Positions 49,973 to 61,467 of a DNA stretch of 64,000 nucleotides are shown one piece after another. The position numbers were made by a program, and so were the translations under genes. This DNA comes from Stenocarpella maydis. Its lineage: Eukaryota > Ascomycota > Sordariomycetes > Diaporthales > Diaporthaceae. How positions within the stretch are numbered: position 1 is the first letter of the stretch; every line of letters begins with the position of its first letter. The DNA is taken from assembly GCA_002270565.1 (NCBI GenBank), contig NQMI01000007.1, positions 186,001 to 250,000 of the forward strand, in the 5' to 3' direction. The notes under the pieces are model-generated. The model made no database searches. It saw only the letters and a program-made list of their open reading frames with translations, and was not told where the DNA came from.

Positions 49973-52900
49973 TCACTCACAGTTTTCATCGACTTCATAG
50001 ATGAGGCTCTCAGGGACGTCAAGCTCGTAGTCGAAACGACCAGCGTGGTGGATTCCAATGTCCTGTCCGATACCACTGTCCAGGCTCATATCCAAGTCCA
50101 TCAAGACGTCAAAGTCCATCTGGTTGGATGCATACATAGGACACAATGTAGCGACCTCGGTTCCCTCGAATCCGAGGGCTGGGCCGCCCTGATCTGTCCA
50201 AGTGTTGTTGTCGAGGGTGGCGGCCGTGGACAATACGTCATGAGCGAGTGCTTTTGTCGAAGTTTGGACATTATAATCGTAAACAGCTTCAGATGGATTC
50301 TCGTGGTTGACTCCAGGATGTACAACTAAATGTGTCTCCTGTGCAGCTCCTGGTGGTTCCTCATTGGTGTTATATGACACAACTGGATCTGTCCCTGTTG
50401 ATTTGTCCGACTCATCATCGCTTTGACAGATGGGGATTGAATCTGAGTCGTAAGAGCGTTCCGAGTCCTCATCTATGTCTCGATTGTAGCCATACTCGGA
50501 CCAATGTCTTGGTGGTTCTGACAGGTAAGGGTTCCTGATATTCCATGCTTGGTCCTGCTTTGCATATTCGCGTATCAAGTCGGCAACTGCAAGATGCCCT
50601 CTCTCTTCCGCTAAGAAAATGGCCCCATCGTACCCATTCTCGCCTCTCCGGTGGCTTAGTGCGTTGCAACTCAGAAGCAGTTTGACCATGTCTAGACGGC
50701 CAAACTCAGCTGCAAGGTCCAGAGCGGTACCATATTCTAGTGGAATGTATCCACTACCGGCGTCCCGTCTCTGGCATGGTGGTGCATTGGCGTCGGCCAT
50801 GGGGTTATGTAGAAGAAGCAGCTTGGCAGCAGCCAAGTCTCCTATGAATGCCGTTGCTTGTAGAGCTGTATATCCATCTCTGCGAGCTGGGGCGGCATTA
50901 ATATCAGCGCCCCTGGCAAGGAGAAGTTGGATAACCCTCAGTTTCTCATTCGACAGAGTGAAACTCGAGGTCATGGTACGGCAAACTACTTGAAGCGCTG
51001 TGGACCCGGCGTAACCTTTGGCTGGAGCGTTGACGTCAGCGCCTTCCCGAAGGAGCAGCTCCACGATGTCTGCCTGTGAGCACTGTGCAGCCGCTTGTAA
51101 AGGCGTCAAGCGCCATCTCGAGTAGGCATTGGGATTGGCACCGGCCGCCAACATCTCTCGGACAAGCCCAATTCCACCACCAATTTGGATCCAACGCGCC
51201 AGCAGGGAACCAGGTTCAAGCTGGCCGCCACATCTGAACAGATGCTCAAAAGTCTCCAAGGACCGACAGGCTTCCAGGACTGAAGATGGCCAGAATGAAA
51301 TATCCTTGCCTCCTCCAGCTGCCCTGATGATGTATTGGACTGTTTCCTGTAATTTGCTTCCCCCAACGTCCTCGTGCAGTATAAATTGCAGAAGATGGTG
51401 CAACTGGGGCCGCCTTTTCGAAAGCCTGGGTGCGGCCCCTTTCTTGATTAAGAACTCAAGCATCACTGGAAGTTCCACCGACTTTTGAATGCACGACTGT
51501 ATGAATCTGGCGATGATGCCCATCTTGAGCCGGCTGCCAAAAGGCATCCTGGGAGAACCAGTTGTGTCAACACCAAGATCACCTCCAGCATCAAGTAGCC
51601 TGTCGACTGCTTGGAAGTCGTTCATGGATGCTGCCTCCGCGAGGGCAATATGCAGTTCCGTCGAACTGCCCACGTGGTTTAGTGCGATATCAAGAAGGCG
51701 CCCTTCAGGAAGTCGTGCCAGCCATGACAATGCAAGGCCACCGGCATGTGCCCCATTCTCAAGGAGATAGCTCACAGCGCTGATATCGCAGTGGTCCCCC
51801 GAAGTCCAGATAAACCGATCCAAAGAATCAGGAAAAAGAGATAAAACCTCAGCGATGCTGACACCGAAGCTCTCCAACGCGCGTACTATTTTGAGGTCTG
51901 TGACTATCTTTCGACCGGACAAATCGCATCCAAGGAACTGCTCAGCTATCATTAGCCGGAGAAACTCGTATAGTCGTTGCTGGCCGATCTTATGTGCTAG
52001 GCGGTTCAAGTACTGTTGAATATTTTCGATGCCGCCCTCCAAGGAAAGCAAGATGCACGCTCTACTGAAGAAGCCAGGCTGAGTCCGATTCGACTTGGTC
52101 GGGATGGCGTCAAACACCCGCCGATGGAAGTAGAACAAATAGTCCAGGACTGAAAGACGTTCGCCAATGGATATTAAAGCCCATATGTTCGGATATGGAG
52201 TTTGAACCCCATGTGAACATCCCCATCTTGAATCAACCGGTTTGTTGATATCTGCACCAGCTCGGATGAATGCATTGAGCCCACACTCCAGATTCTCTTC
52301 GTCGTCATCGAATTCGATAAGAAACCAGTCAAAATTTGACTGTATTGATTCCCCACCAGGTTGAATAGAACATTTAAGCGGGACGTCCACATCACAGCAG
52401 CCCAACAAGAGATCCAAGCACCTGAGATTCCCACGTCGCAAAGCTTCACCGATTGTAGTTGAATGGCGGTTTTGAATGGCATCGTAAGAAATAATGCCCA
52501 AGTCCGGACGGCAGCCCTTATCTAAGAGCATCTGTAGCACGCCATCCAGGTCCATGGAAATTGTGAAGTATAAAAGTTGGTGTCCCCGGGCGCGGACGTC
52601 GATCCAGTGGTGGCGAAACCCTATTTTGAGCAAGATCTGGAAGGCACTTTGCTGCTTGAAGCGTCCTGTGACCGTCAGGAAGGTCTCAAACGCTGCCCTG
52701 ATGCTGGCTAGGCGCTTGCGTATCAGCTTTTCCAGGTACTCGATAGGGACAGCCGCGAAAATAGAATCCAGTGCCTGTGCCAGATGCCCGTAATTATCGT
52801 CCAGGTGATTAGGATCCCAGAGCACAAGCCCGTTGGAAAGGAGATATATCACTGTGAAAAACTTGGCATAGTTCTTGTGGCTTGTAGAATTAACCAGAGC

Positions 52901-54052
52901 TCCTTTTGAAGGACAAAGGAGCATAGACAGATATTGGTCTCCGAGATTTCGTCCAATCTCGCTGAGATACCCGCACTCTGAACCACGGGAATTGTCTGAT
53001 GAGCTGGACGTTGCAAAGAATGTCATGGATCCCTGCCGAGAGCTTTGTACGAATCCTCCCCCAGGCGGAGGGGCGAGTTTTTGGGTTTCTGGAGGTCGGT
53101 AACCACATTAGTCATGTGCAATACGAGCAATTAAAAAGCAGCCATAGGCAAACCTGAAGTGTGGGGGAATGATGTTAGGTCACATACCAATTGTCATGGA
53201 AATAAGTGCGCCTATAGGGAGGAGAAGAGTGCAATCAATCCAGATTCTCTCTACGCGGTCCATCCACTCATCCGATGTATTACTTCGATGGTTTGATGGC
53301 ACTTGGATGAGGGACCACGCGTTATCGCTCGAACGACTGCTTATTTTATGCCTAGCGTGGGTACGGCCACGCGAGAGGAGACCATGCGCTGGTATGTTGA
53401 TAGATCTTGAGCCTGATTGTGTAGCACATTCGACAGAAGTTGAAAGGTCTGTCAGAGCTCCTGGTGACAGTGTGCGTATATCGATATCTGGCGGAAGCGG
53501 GCCAAGAGGTTCTATGTACACCAGGTCAGCGATAAGGCAATGGTGGTAGGGCCAGTGAATATACCTCCTGGCTGTGGTAGCTGGCCTATAGCACCAGCGC
53601 TCTTCATATTCTTCCAAGCCTGATTCCAATCATACTTTCTGCCCCTCGCAACAATCTCAATGTCTTGTTTGGTCCTTTTGAGTTTAAGGTCACCCTTTTT
53701 ACGTGTGGGATCTTCAAGCCAGCAGAGACAGTGTAGGTATATCGCCTTCCATTCGTCTGAGGATACGTTCTTTCGGATACCGAGTTGTCCGAATCTTTCA
53801 ATCCAGGTCGAAACCCTAGTTATCCGCAAGCATCAGCAGGCAAGCCCCTGTGGTGGATTGCTGAAAAGAATTGCCAGTATGGCTAAGGCGTGGGGGTAGC
53901 TGCGGAGAATCCCCTTACTCTAGTTGTGGGAAGCCTTGTTCCCTTTCCATGATTTGCTTCACGGATTCAATACTCTGAGTCTGATACAGCTTCCGTATTC
54001 GAGACTCATGACGACGCAAGATATCGCCTGCGGTTTGCTTGGTAGGTGGCAT
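49973..54052 (-). CDS. Clr5-domain and ankyrin-repeat protein (1274 aa)
   Basis: Four exons on the minus strand: 53919-54052, 53565-53815, 53188-53511 and 49973-53088. The ATG at 54052 (MPPTKQTAGDILRRHE) has good context. Exons 1-2 join to form a Clr5 domain (about residues 10-75): IRKLYQTQSIESVKQIMERE, GFPQLE, then WIERFGQLGIRKNVSSDEW. This N-terminal helical domain, named from S. pombe Clr5, is common in large fungal families paired with ankyrin or TPR arrays and is thought to be DNA- or chromatin-linked. The middle (about 260-800) is helical with degenerate repeats, and clear ankyrin repeats occupy about residues 880-1075 (for example TPLQAAAQCSQADIVELLLR and GADVNAPAKG). The C-terminus is acidic, Ser/Asp-rich and disordered. 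Introns have donors GTAAGG, GTATAT and GTATGT. The target is unknown. Confidence 0.85.
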
Positions 54053-55211
54053 TTCGTTCTATCACTGCAATTTTTTTTATCGCGTATGGCCGCTCGGAAG
54101 AGGAATAAGAGCTCGAGTTTAGTACAGAGCCTAGGTGTCGCGTAGGGAAAGTGGAGTCGTTGGATCGAGATACAATGAGTTCCTTTCGGGCGAAGGTCCC
54201 GAAGGTCAGCGCTGATCGGCGTTCAACAATTTTGCTAGCTTAAGGGGAAGGTGGCTTTAGAAGGAGGTGATGATGAACAGGATGGTTTTCCTCTGAGATA
54301 GAGATAGAACTCAAAGAGCAGTGGTCTCAGCCATCAGCAGACACGTTCCTTTTCAACTTTATTCCTGGCCAGCCTTATCGGAGACGGGCTCACCGTTCTC
54401 CAACTTGGGCTTGCTCGTACTTCTGCCGAGAACACCCAACCCCCTGCCCGTGCCCTTCAAAGTCGGCCAGACATCTGTTACACAGCACGTGCATGAGCGA
54501 ATGGTTCATTTTGTATGGCAAAGTGTAGGCCTAGAACCGTGTGCCACGGCATGCAGTCATAAGCAGGCTGTGCGGACAAGTCAGCGCCCGGGCAAGAACT
54601 CCAAATTGGGAGACGAATGGCAATTGTTCACACGCACCTCGTCACCCCCCAGTGCCTCTCTTCCGTCTCACCACTGAGGCACGACGCTGGGAAGCCACAC
54701 TCAACCAGACTTAGGTTTGCCAAGAATCAAAAGATTGCATCGGCAGGGATTAATGTCCGACTGAAGTCGCCCAAACTTAGGTCAGCCGGATCGAAGTTGA
54801 CCAAACCTAGGCGACCAGGTCTCACGCCCAGGCTCTGGTAAGTTTCCATTGGGTGAATCTATCAACCTATTATCATGCTTGCTGCTGCGCCTTTGGGACC
54901 ACAGTCAGTCCCCTGTACGGAATCTGCCTATCAGACACTTTCTTTACATGGATCTTGGACATCATGAGGGAAGAAGTCGACCAAAGTTCGGGTCAGTGCT
55001 CAATACAGATTGACTACACACATAGTTTGGAATATGGCCACCACTGACTGGGAAACATTTATATATCGAAGCTCGTTTTCAAACCCGCTTTGGAGGTGTA
55101 GAGTTCGTGTATAGTCCTCGAATATCCTAGCGTTTGTGTGAGAAACTGGGGCTATATCGTTATATCTTCCACGTCTTTATCTGTCACTACCGGCACAAGA
55201 GAATCGCCAAG
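54053..55211. other. Intergenic between the Clr5-ankyrin gene and a small membrane-protein gene
   Basis: Promoter side of both flanking genes. Around 54703-54816 three short related phrases occur (ACTTAGGTTTGCC, ACTTAGGTCAGCC, ACCTAGGCGACC). No convincing gene seen. Confidence 0.45.
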
Positions 55212-55673
55212 ATGGCCTTTACATCAGGTATAGAACCTTACCTCGCTCTCCTGAGCCTTATTGTGTCTTTTGTCCCTGGTTTCTACTGGGCTTTCAGGCG
55301 CCTCCGCCGATACGTGAACAAGAGACACAATCAATACGACAGGGATAATCTCTTGGCCAACCTTCACCAGCCACCATCCGCCATCTTGGTCGATGAGGGC
55401 CCTCGCCGCTCTTTCTTCCTCCCGCGCCATCATCCGACCAAAAATGGCTGCCACCGGGTCTCAAGCACAGCCCCGAGAGTACCAAGTCATCCTGGGCCAG
55501 CTCCGGTTCCTGGATACCGTGCGGTGTGGCTGAGCGCTGTCTTCTTCGGCCCCCACGCTGAACCGCCAGACAGGCTCTACACAGATCAATCCTATCGTCA
55601 CAGCGGCCCTTGGTTCGAGGGCCCCTATGAGCGCAGTTCCGCAGCTGTCGTGGACGTCACAGATCACTCATGA
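55212..55673 (+). CDS. Small predicted single-pass membrane protein (153 aa)
   Basis: Open frame from the ATG at 55212, in AAGATGG context; an ATG at 55134 would add 26 residues. One hydrophobic helix (about residues 9-29: PYLALLSLIVSFVPGFYWAF) is followed at once by a strongly basic stretch (RRLRRYVNKRHNQYDRD), which by the positive-inside rule would be cytosolic. The rest is polar and Pro/Ser/His-rich. No family is recognised. Similar small membrane proteins are common as lineage-specific genes in ascomycetes. Confidence 0.45.
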   Translation: MAFTSGIEPYLALLSLIVSFVPGFYWAFRRLRRYVNKRHNQYDRDNLLANLHQPPSAILVDEGPRRSFFLPRHHPTKNGCHRVSSTAPRVPSHPGPAPVPGYRAVWLSAVFFGPHAEPPDRLYTDQSYRHSGPWFEGPYERSSAAVVDVTDHS

Positions 55674-56559
55674 GGTGGCACTGGGGCAGGGGGCTTGCAC
55701 TTAGAGCAGCCGGGTGTTGTTGGGACTCTGGTTGAGGGTTCGTTGTATGGTTGGCAAGAGCTTAGATTCTTGGGACAAGCCTTGATCTAGGCAGTGGAGC
55801 AGACATCTCCGCCCGTGGTGTTTTGGAAACAAATAGCTGTGACGGCACAGGGTGACTGCGTGGCCGGAGCCGGAGTCCGACCGAGGCCGGGCTGGTAAAA
55901 GGGGTCCCAAGGCACCCGTGCCGGATCACAGGGTCTGGGACATGGAGTTATAGTTGTGGGCCATCCTCGTAGAATCCAAGATGTAATACCCGAGGAGCCA
56001 TGCAAGACTGGAGCAAAGAATCCATCCGTTTTGTTCATGACCTTATCAATTGATCTCGAACAAAATAGCTGTAATTTGGAGCCACATACTTCTTCTCTTT
56101 GCTAGTGTTAGCACGAGTAGACCCGTGAGCACCTTCCTCTCCCTGGACCCGTGTCAATGTCGGAAGCCTAGGGCAGGGACTGCAAACAGCGTAATGTAAG
56201 TATCAATTCACAATCGCTCGCATTATTGTAAGTAGCACCGCATGCACCAAAGGAACATTCTCTGACGCAGGTCACGATGAGGCTTCTTGACCACTGCTAC
56301 GTTACTTATTTGGATATGGCGGCTTAGAAGACTGCATGCACAGGAACTTTTCATAGAACGGATAGCAAGAAGAACGACGGGACTTGCTGGGAAGCGCTTG
56401 CTGGTTCGCTGAATTGAGCCGGAATATGGTATAAGGAGATCTACAAATCAATTGTGGAATTAGAGCATCACATCAAGACGGAAGGGCTTAAACCCACGCA
56501 GGGTGCACGTGTTGATACTCATATACGTAACTAGGCACCTAGGCACTTAAATGCATAGT

Positions 56560-56960
56560 CAAGGCTCACTACCTACCACTCCATAAACATTGAAGATATT
56601 CAATCTTACTTGTGGGACTTCAAAATTCAAACCGCATACGCGCTCAGTCGAAAACAGTAACTTTAACATATCCAAATTTGAAAGCTATCCAACAGTCAAC
56701 CACGCGTGTTACACACTACCCCCTTCCCTCAGACTTGATTTCAGATACCCCAACTTAAGACCCCCATGATTAATAATCCATATTATAACCTTTATTTAAA
56801 TCTAGTATTTTTATAAATTATACTATGTAATCCCTTACCTTCTTCTCTTTATTCTAGAACACCTTATATACATCTACTAGAAGACCTTACAACTATAACC
56901 AACTAAATATCTAAACTATCTTAGTAATGAATATTAAAAAACATTATATCCTCTTTGTCA
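56560..56960. repeat. AT-rich island, possible RIP-degraded repeat
   Basis: Strongly AT-rich with frequent TA steps (for example TATTATAACCTTTATTTAAA near 56783), flanked by balanced or GC-rich sequence. This is the same signature as the island at 9690-10170. No protein trace remains. Confidence 0.4.
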
Positions 56961-57015
56961 CGCGCGATAGCCGATGCACTATAGCTACGGTTGTGTTCCT
57001 ACCAAAAGGTACAGA

Positions 57016-57038
57016 ATTCCAGAACGGTCTTCTGGAAT
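57016..57038. repeat. 9-bp perfect inverted repeat
   Basis: ATTCCAGAA (57016-57024) and TTCTGGAAT (57030-57038) are separated by CGGTC. It sits just past the AT-rich island, where an element's border could be, and it also resembles a TTCNNGAA-type heat-shock-factor site. Neither reading is proven. Confidence 0.6.
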
Positions 57039-60000
57039 CTAGTGCAGTCTATATAGCAGACCTGCCGGTGTGCAGGAAGGGGGTGGTGCGTGAAACGGGT
57101 GGTTGACTTAGTACTGTTTATTCACAAGCACGATAAAAAAAAAGAGACCAAACAAGATGTACGAGTGTCTCTACCAAAAAGCGCCGCCTCCTGGCCGCAC
57201 TTACAGCCAAATGGGCGCGCCGCATCCCTGATCGATCCTCGACTCCTGGCCTCGTCATCTACGTCACGACAGCCACAGACAGCCAGGCCGAGGCCCAGTG
57301 CACCTTGCCGAGGTGGAGGGAGCGGCCCGTCGTGTCCCGCGAAACGAAGAAAGACGTCGTTGCCAGGATGAGCGCCATCTTCCTCAGCCACATCCCCCCG
57401 TGGTTTTGCTTCGCTGTCGCACGGGTGGCGGCTACGCGTTCTGACCGCGTCCTGAGCAGTTAAGAAACGGAGGGGGGGGGGGAAGAGGTCATCAGCACAA
57501 CGTCCCGCGCACGCCGCGCGGTTACAGGTGGCTGCCCCCAGCAAGGCATGCCGATGCCACGGGGTCTCCGAGAAGGCCCCGCCGGCCGCGACACCATCTC
57601 GCGGCGTTGATGCTGAGCCGTGTGTGTAGGGGGGTTGTTGCAGCAAACTCGACAGCCACGCGACCTGGTCGCGTCACGGGGCGGTGCGTTGTGTGGCGCC
57701 CAGCGTGGGGGGAGGAGAAAGGGATGAGACGGAGGGCGGGCGCGGCCCAGCCAGCCGGCTCCGTGGGCGAAAGTGGGCTTCGGGTGTGGGGTTTTCTTCC
57801 TGACAGGAGGACGCGCCTTTTGCGATACAATCGCGCCTTGCGCGACAGAGTTTGGTGAGGGCCAACCTTCTGTCAAGCCTAGACAAGGTGGGCGAGGTGA
57901 ACACCTTCTCCATTCGCTGCCTTTTGTGCCGTCTTAAGGCTTTTTATCCCGGTCAGGCTCGAGGATGAGAATAAGTAGTGGTGGTGATGCGAAAATTTGT
58001 GTTGTTCACTCGGGGTTCGTGGGAATTGTGTTTTCCTAGGGTGGGATGTTTAGAGGGGAGTAGCAGGCGTTGGACTTGAGGATGTGCCACTACAGGCCGG
58101 ATTCTGATTGATTGGCAGAACCGTGCGGATAATCGAAGGAGTAAGGTCCACGTCTCGTACGAGCAGGGTTGATTTGAGGCCATCGTGACGGGCGGCTACT
58201 TGAAGAAGAACTTGGCGGACCCGATCGCGATGACGTCGCGGGATACTGGACCGTCCTTATGAAAAGTGACTCAATATTGGGCAAATCGGATGCTGGACAT
58301 CTATCATGGAAATATGGCGGCTATGATGTGATGACATCTGTCATTTTAGGCCCCAAGGGCCAGTGGAAGAATCTATATTTTTTGGCAGTAATATGCAGTA
58401 CCAAGGTAGCGGACCAAAGAGCGATAGACATCGACCTCATCGGTTTCGGCAATTCTTACGTGACCAGGAATACAGCTGCTCTCTCTTATGGACAGACATT
58501 ACGCTGCCCAAGCCATGAGAAGACAACGGACCCCAAATCCCCGGGACCCAGCTTCATGCTGGTAACGAAAAGGTTGGCACCTCACCAGAGCCTCTCGCAA
58601 GTCCCCATGGGCGTCGTTAGTCAAGCAACGCAAAATGTAAACACAGAACGCCAATCAGAGAGAAGAAACAGCCCCTCTAGCAAACAAAAAAAAAAACTTT
58701 TCCGTCATTATCCAGACCAATAGACATTACAAGCCTCGGTGCCTTCCGCCCCCCCTCCCCCCGCGGCGAGTTGCCCGGTGGCCCGCTCGCTCGCACCGCC
58801 ATCATCCCTTCACAATATGCATGAAACTGCAGGATAAGTGAGACCCGCATGGCAGCCTTGTGCGCGCGCTGCGAAGCGTCAACCCCCGCGCCGAAAGAAA
58901 CCGCGTGCGTGCTGCGGCGGCTCGTCCGGCGCCTTACGGGCAGAAGGGCTACGCGGACGAAGGAACTTTGCAGCAGGCATTGCAAAGGCATCTCGGCCTC
59001 CTTGCTGATGGGCCTTCAGGCAAGGGGCACGAGTCTCGCCGAGCAGGACAATGGTAAGGGATACTGGGTTGTGAGATTGTGAGTCGGGACTCTGCAGTCG
59101 CACAGGGCAATGTGGGGCGCGCGTCGGGACTTGGGCCTGCTGCTCCAATGAATATGGTACTGAGTTATCAAATGATCAGATTGAGACCCGTTGAGCTGAC
59201 CTCGTGCTATCGAGTGAACAAATTGCAGACTCATAAGACTTGGTCAAGTATAAATGACGTACTGAGACGTTGATGGTTCTGACAGGCGTACCCGTGAGGG
59301 CAGTTGGAGCCGCCCAGCCATCCCGCCAGGGTAGCCCGGCCGTGAGAAGCAGGACATCAGAGGCGAGGGCAAGACCGCGGTGCACAGACAGAACGGGAAG
59401 GTCGCTGGCGGGCTGGAAAAGCAAGAGCACGGCAGTGATGGGGAGGAATCCGCCATGCGGGTGCTGCGGGCCCTAGGGTGCCAGGAGTGCGTGCGAAGAC
59501 CGAAGGCGAGACCGGCATCACAAGCCTTGCTATTTCTTCAAGACATGTCTTGGATGAGCATATAAGCGGGATTACTGCGAGAGAAGAAAGGAAGCAAGAA
59601 TGAGTGGGTGGGGAGGGTTCATCAGAAGACACGACGACGATGTTTCTGCCTGGTATGGGCCACCAGCTGGCACCAACTGGATGTCTGGGTCTTGGGTGGC
59701 TCTCCTGCTCGGAGCCGGACCGGGCTGGCTGTCGTGTACGGCTCTCGTCGAGCGGCGCAGCTCGGATGCGGTGGCACGTCTCTGAACCACGGCCTTGGGA
59801 AGCCCCCTCGCTTGAGAGTGTCGGCCATTGGCTCGATGCGGCGGGCTGCATGGTTATGCTCCGTAGTTGCGCCAGGGCCGAGAGGTCCCTTGGTGCTTCT
59901 CGGCGGCCCAGGGTCACCCGTCTTAGACTTGCAGGGCCCCGGGGGCGTCATCAAATCTCGAGGGCCAGCCGGTGGCATGATCGCAGGTTCGAGCTCTGTC

Positions 60001-60250
60001 GACGGAGGCTGAGACATGCAAGCGGGGGGAGGCAGGAGGTCCAGCGTCCGACGAGGAGAATCCGGGGGATCAGGGGATCTGCCAGGGTCTTGGGTCGATC
60101 GGTGCGTCTGCTCAACCAAGATCAAGTTGATGTGTTGTGTCAGTTGCTTGTGCGTGCGCGTGTGAGGTGTGTATGTGCTGGCAGGAGAAGCAACGACATT
60201 GGTCGAGCAGGCTGGAAAAGTGACGGCTGCGGGTCTTGCCCGTGATGCTC

Positions 60251-60316
60251 GCAGACGCAGGCGCAGACGCAGGCGCAGGCGCAGACGCAGACGCAGATGC
60301 AGATGCAGACGCATGC
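60251..60316. repeat. GCAGAC/GCAGGC hexanucleotide repeat
   Basis: Eleven six-base units of the GCAGNC/GCAGAT type in a row. The repeat keeps Leu/Arg codons open on one strand and Arg codons on the other, which explains the long overlapping frames here. Confidence 0.85.
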
Positions 60317-60471
60317 ACGCATGGATAGACACACAAGCAGAGCAAAGAGAGCTGCGGCTGTCCAGGCGTCGCCCTGCTGTGTTGTTCTGTGCCCATGGGA
60401 CAAGTAATGCTGTGCTCCGCCGCGTGATGAGGTCAGCCGGGTTTATTGCCGGTGGAACTGGCAGTATCGTC

Positions 60472-60566
60472 GTGGCAGTGGTGGTGGTAGTGGCAGTGGT
60501 GGTGGTAGTGGCAGTGGTGGTGGTAGTGGCAGTGGTGGTGGTGGTGGTGGTGGTGGTGATGGTGTG
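60472..60566. repeat. 18-bp minisatellite grading into (GTG)n
   Basis: Unit GTGGCAGTGGTGGTGGTA is repeated from 60472 at 18-bp spacing (60472, 60490, 60508, 60526), then decays into plain GTG triplets. The opposite strand reads as poly-Thr/Ala. Confidence 0.85.
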
Positions 60567-61436
60567 GCTTTCTTCCTCACTGCTACTCTCCCTCTCACCC
60601 TCTCCTCGATTCACCTCTCATCGACTCACCTCAAGCCAGAGAGGCTGATGTCTGCTTCTTTGGCCGACAGGGGATCGTGGGCCCGGTGGCTGCTTCCAGT
60701 GACGGCCACAGCGGCCCGCTTCAGGCCCCGCCTTGCTTATTTCGCTACCTTGTCCGTGCACCCCCAAAATCCAATGCACTACCCCGTAGTGTACTCCGTA
60801 CAGAATCCAATCCACCAAATCCAAACCCGAATCCTGAACCAAACCCAAACCCATCCAACATTACCGGGTACGGAGTGCTGTATTAGATCAGCCACCATCG
60901 ACCGACCAGCCGGCCAACCACCCAATCGACCGACGACTGGCCGAACCCCCCGGCCAACCTCGTGTCGTGCATGTCTTTGGTCGTACACCACACTACTCCG
61001 TACACTGTACTCCGGACGTGTTTCCTCTCTCACGATGGGCCTGCCTGCCTGTCCATCGTCCAGCAGATTCTACGCATGCGTGCTCCCCTTGCCCGGATGA
61101 AGGACCGCGCAATCACTGCTGCAAAACAGACGTCGGGAATTAGATGACGGAACCCGCGCCTCCCGCGTGACGACGCCCTTCGTGCTCGCTCGAGCCCGGC
61201 GTTCCATCCCTACCTTGACCGACCATTTGTTTTGACCTCTGGCCTCTTGTGGATGCGCAACCCCGGGTGGACCGTGACAGCTGCGCTAGGCTACATGTCA
61301 ACTGGTTCGCCCAGCCTGGCCCATTTCCCATTCCCATCCGCACTGACGCGTGGGCCGCCCCACCCATGATGAACGAGTGGACCATCCACGCCGGCGCCTG
61401 GTGCTTCCAGGCCTGGTGCTCCAGTCGCCAGCCGTA

Positions 61437-61467
61437 AGCCAGCCAGCCAGCCAGCCGGCCAGCCGGC
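61437..61467. repeat. (AGCC)n / AGCCGGCC short tandem repeat
   Basis: Tetranucleotide AGCC repeated about four times, then mixed with GGCC. Non-coding by all appearances. Confidence 0.7.

Noticed and set aside
49973..53026. Ankyrin protein starting at 53026
   Set aside because: Upstream exons splice in frame and supply a Clr5 domain and a better start.
57122..57876. Overlapping 174-aa and 138-aa minus-strand frames
   Set aside because: Very GC-rich DNA with frames open in several registers; no domain and no consistent codon bias.
58259..58723. 154-aa plus-strand frame
   Set aside because: No recognisable fold or motif and ends in a poly-Lys run from an A homopolymer; probably chance.
60251..60566. 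Possible CRISPR-like array
   Set aside because: The units are contiguous hexamers and 18-mers without spacers, in a eukaryotic genome; it is a minisatellite.
59622..60614. 330-aa minus-strand frame (poly-Thr, Leu/Arg repeats)
   Set aside because: Kept open by the two minisatellites; no unique coding sequence.
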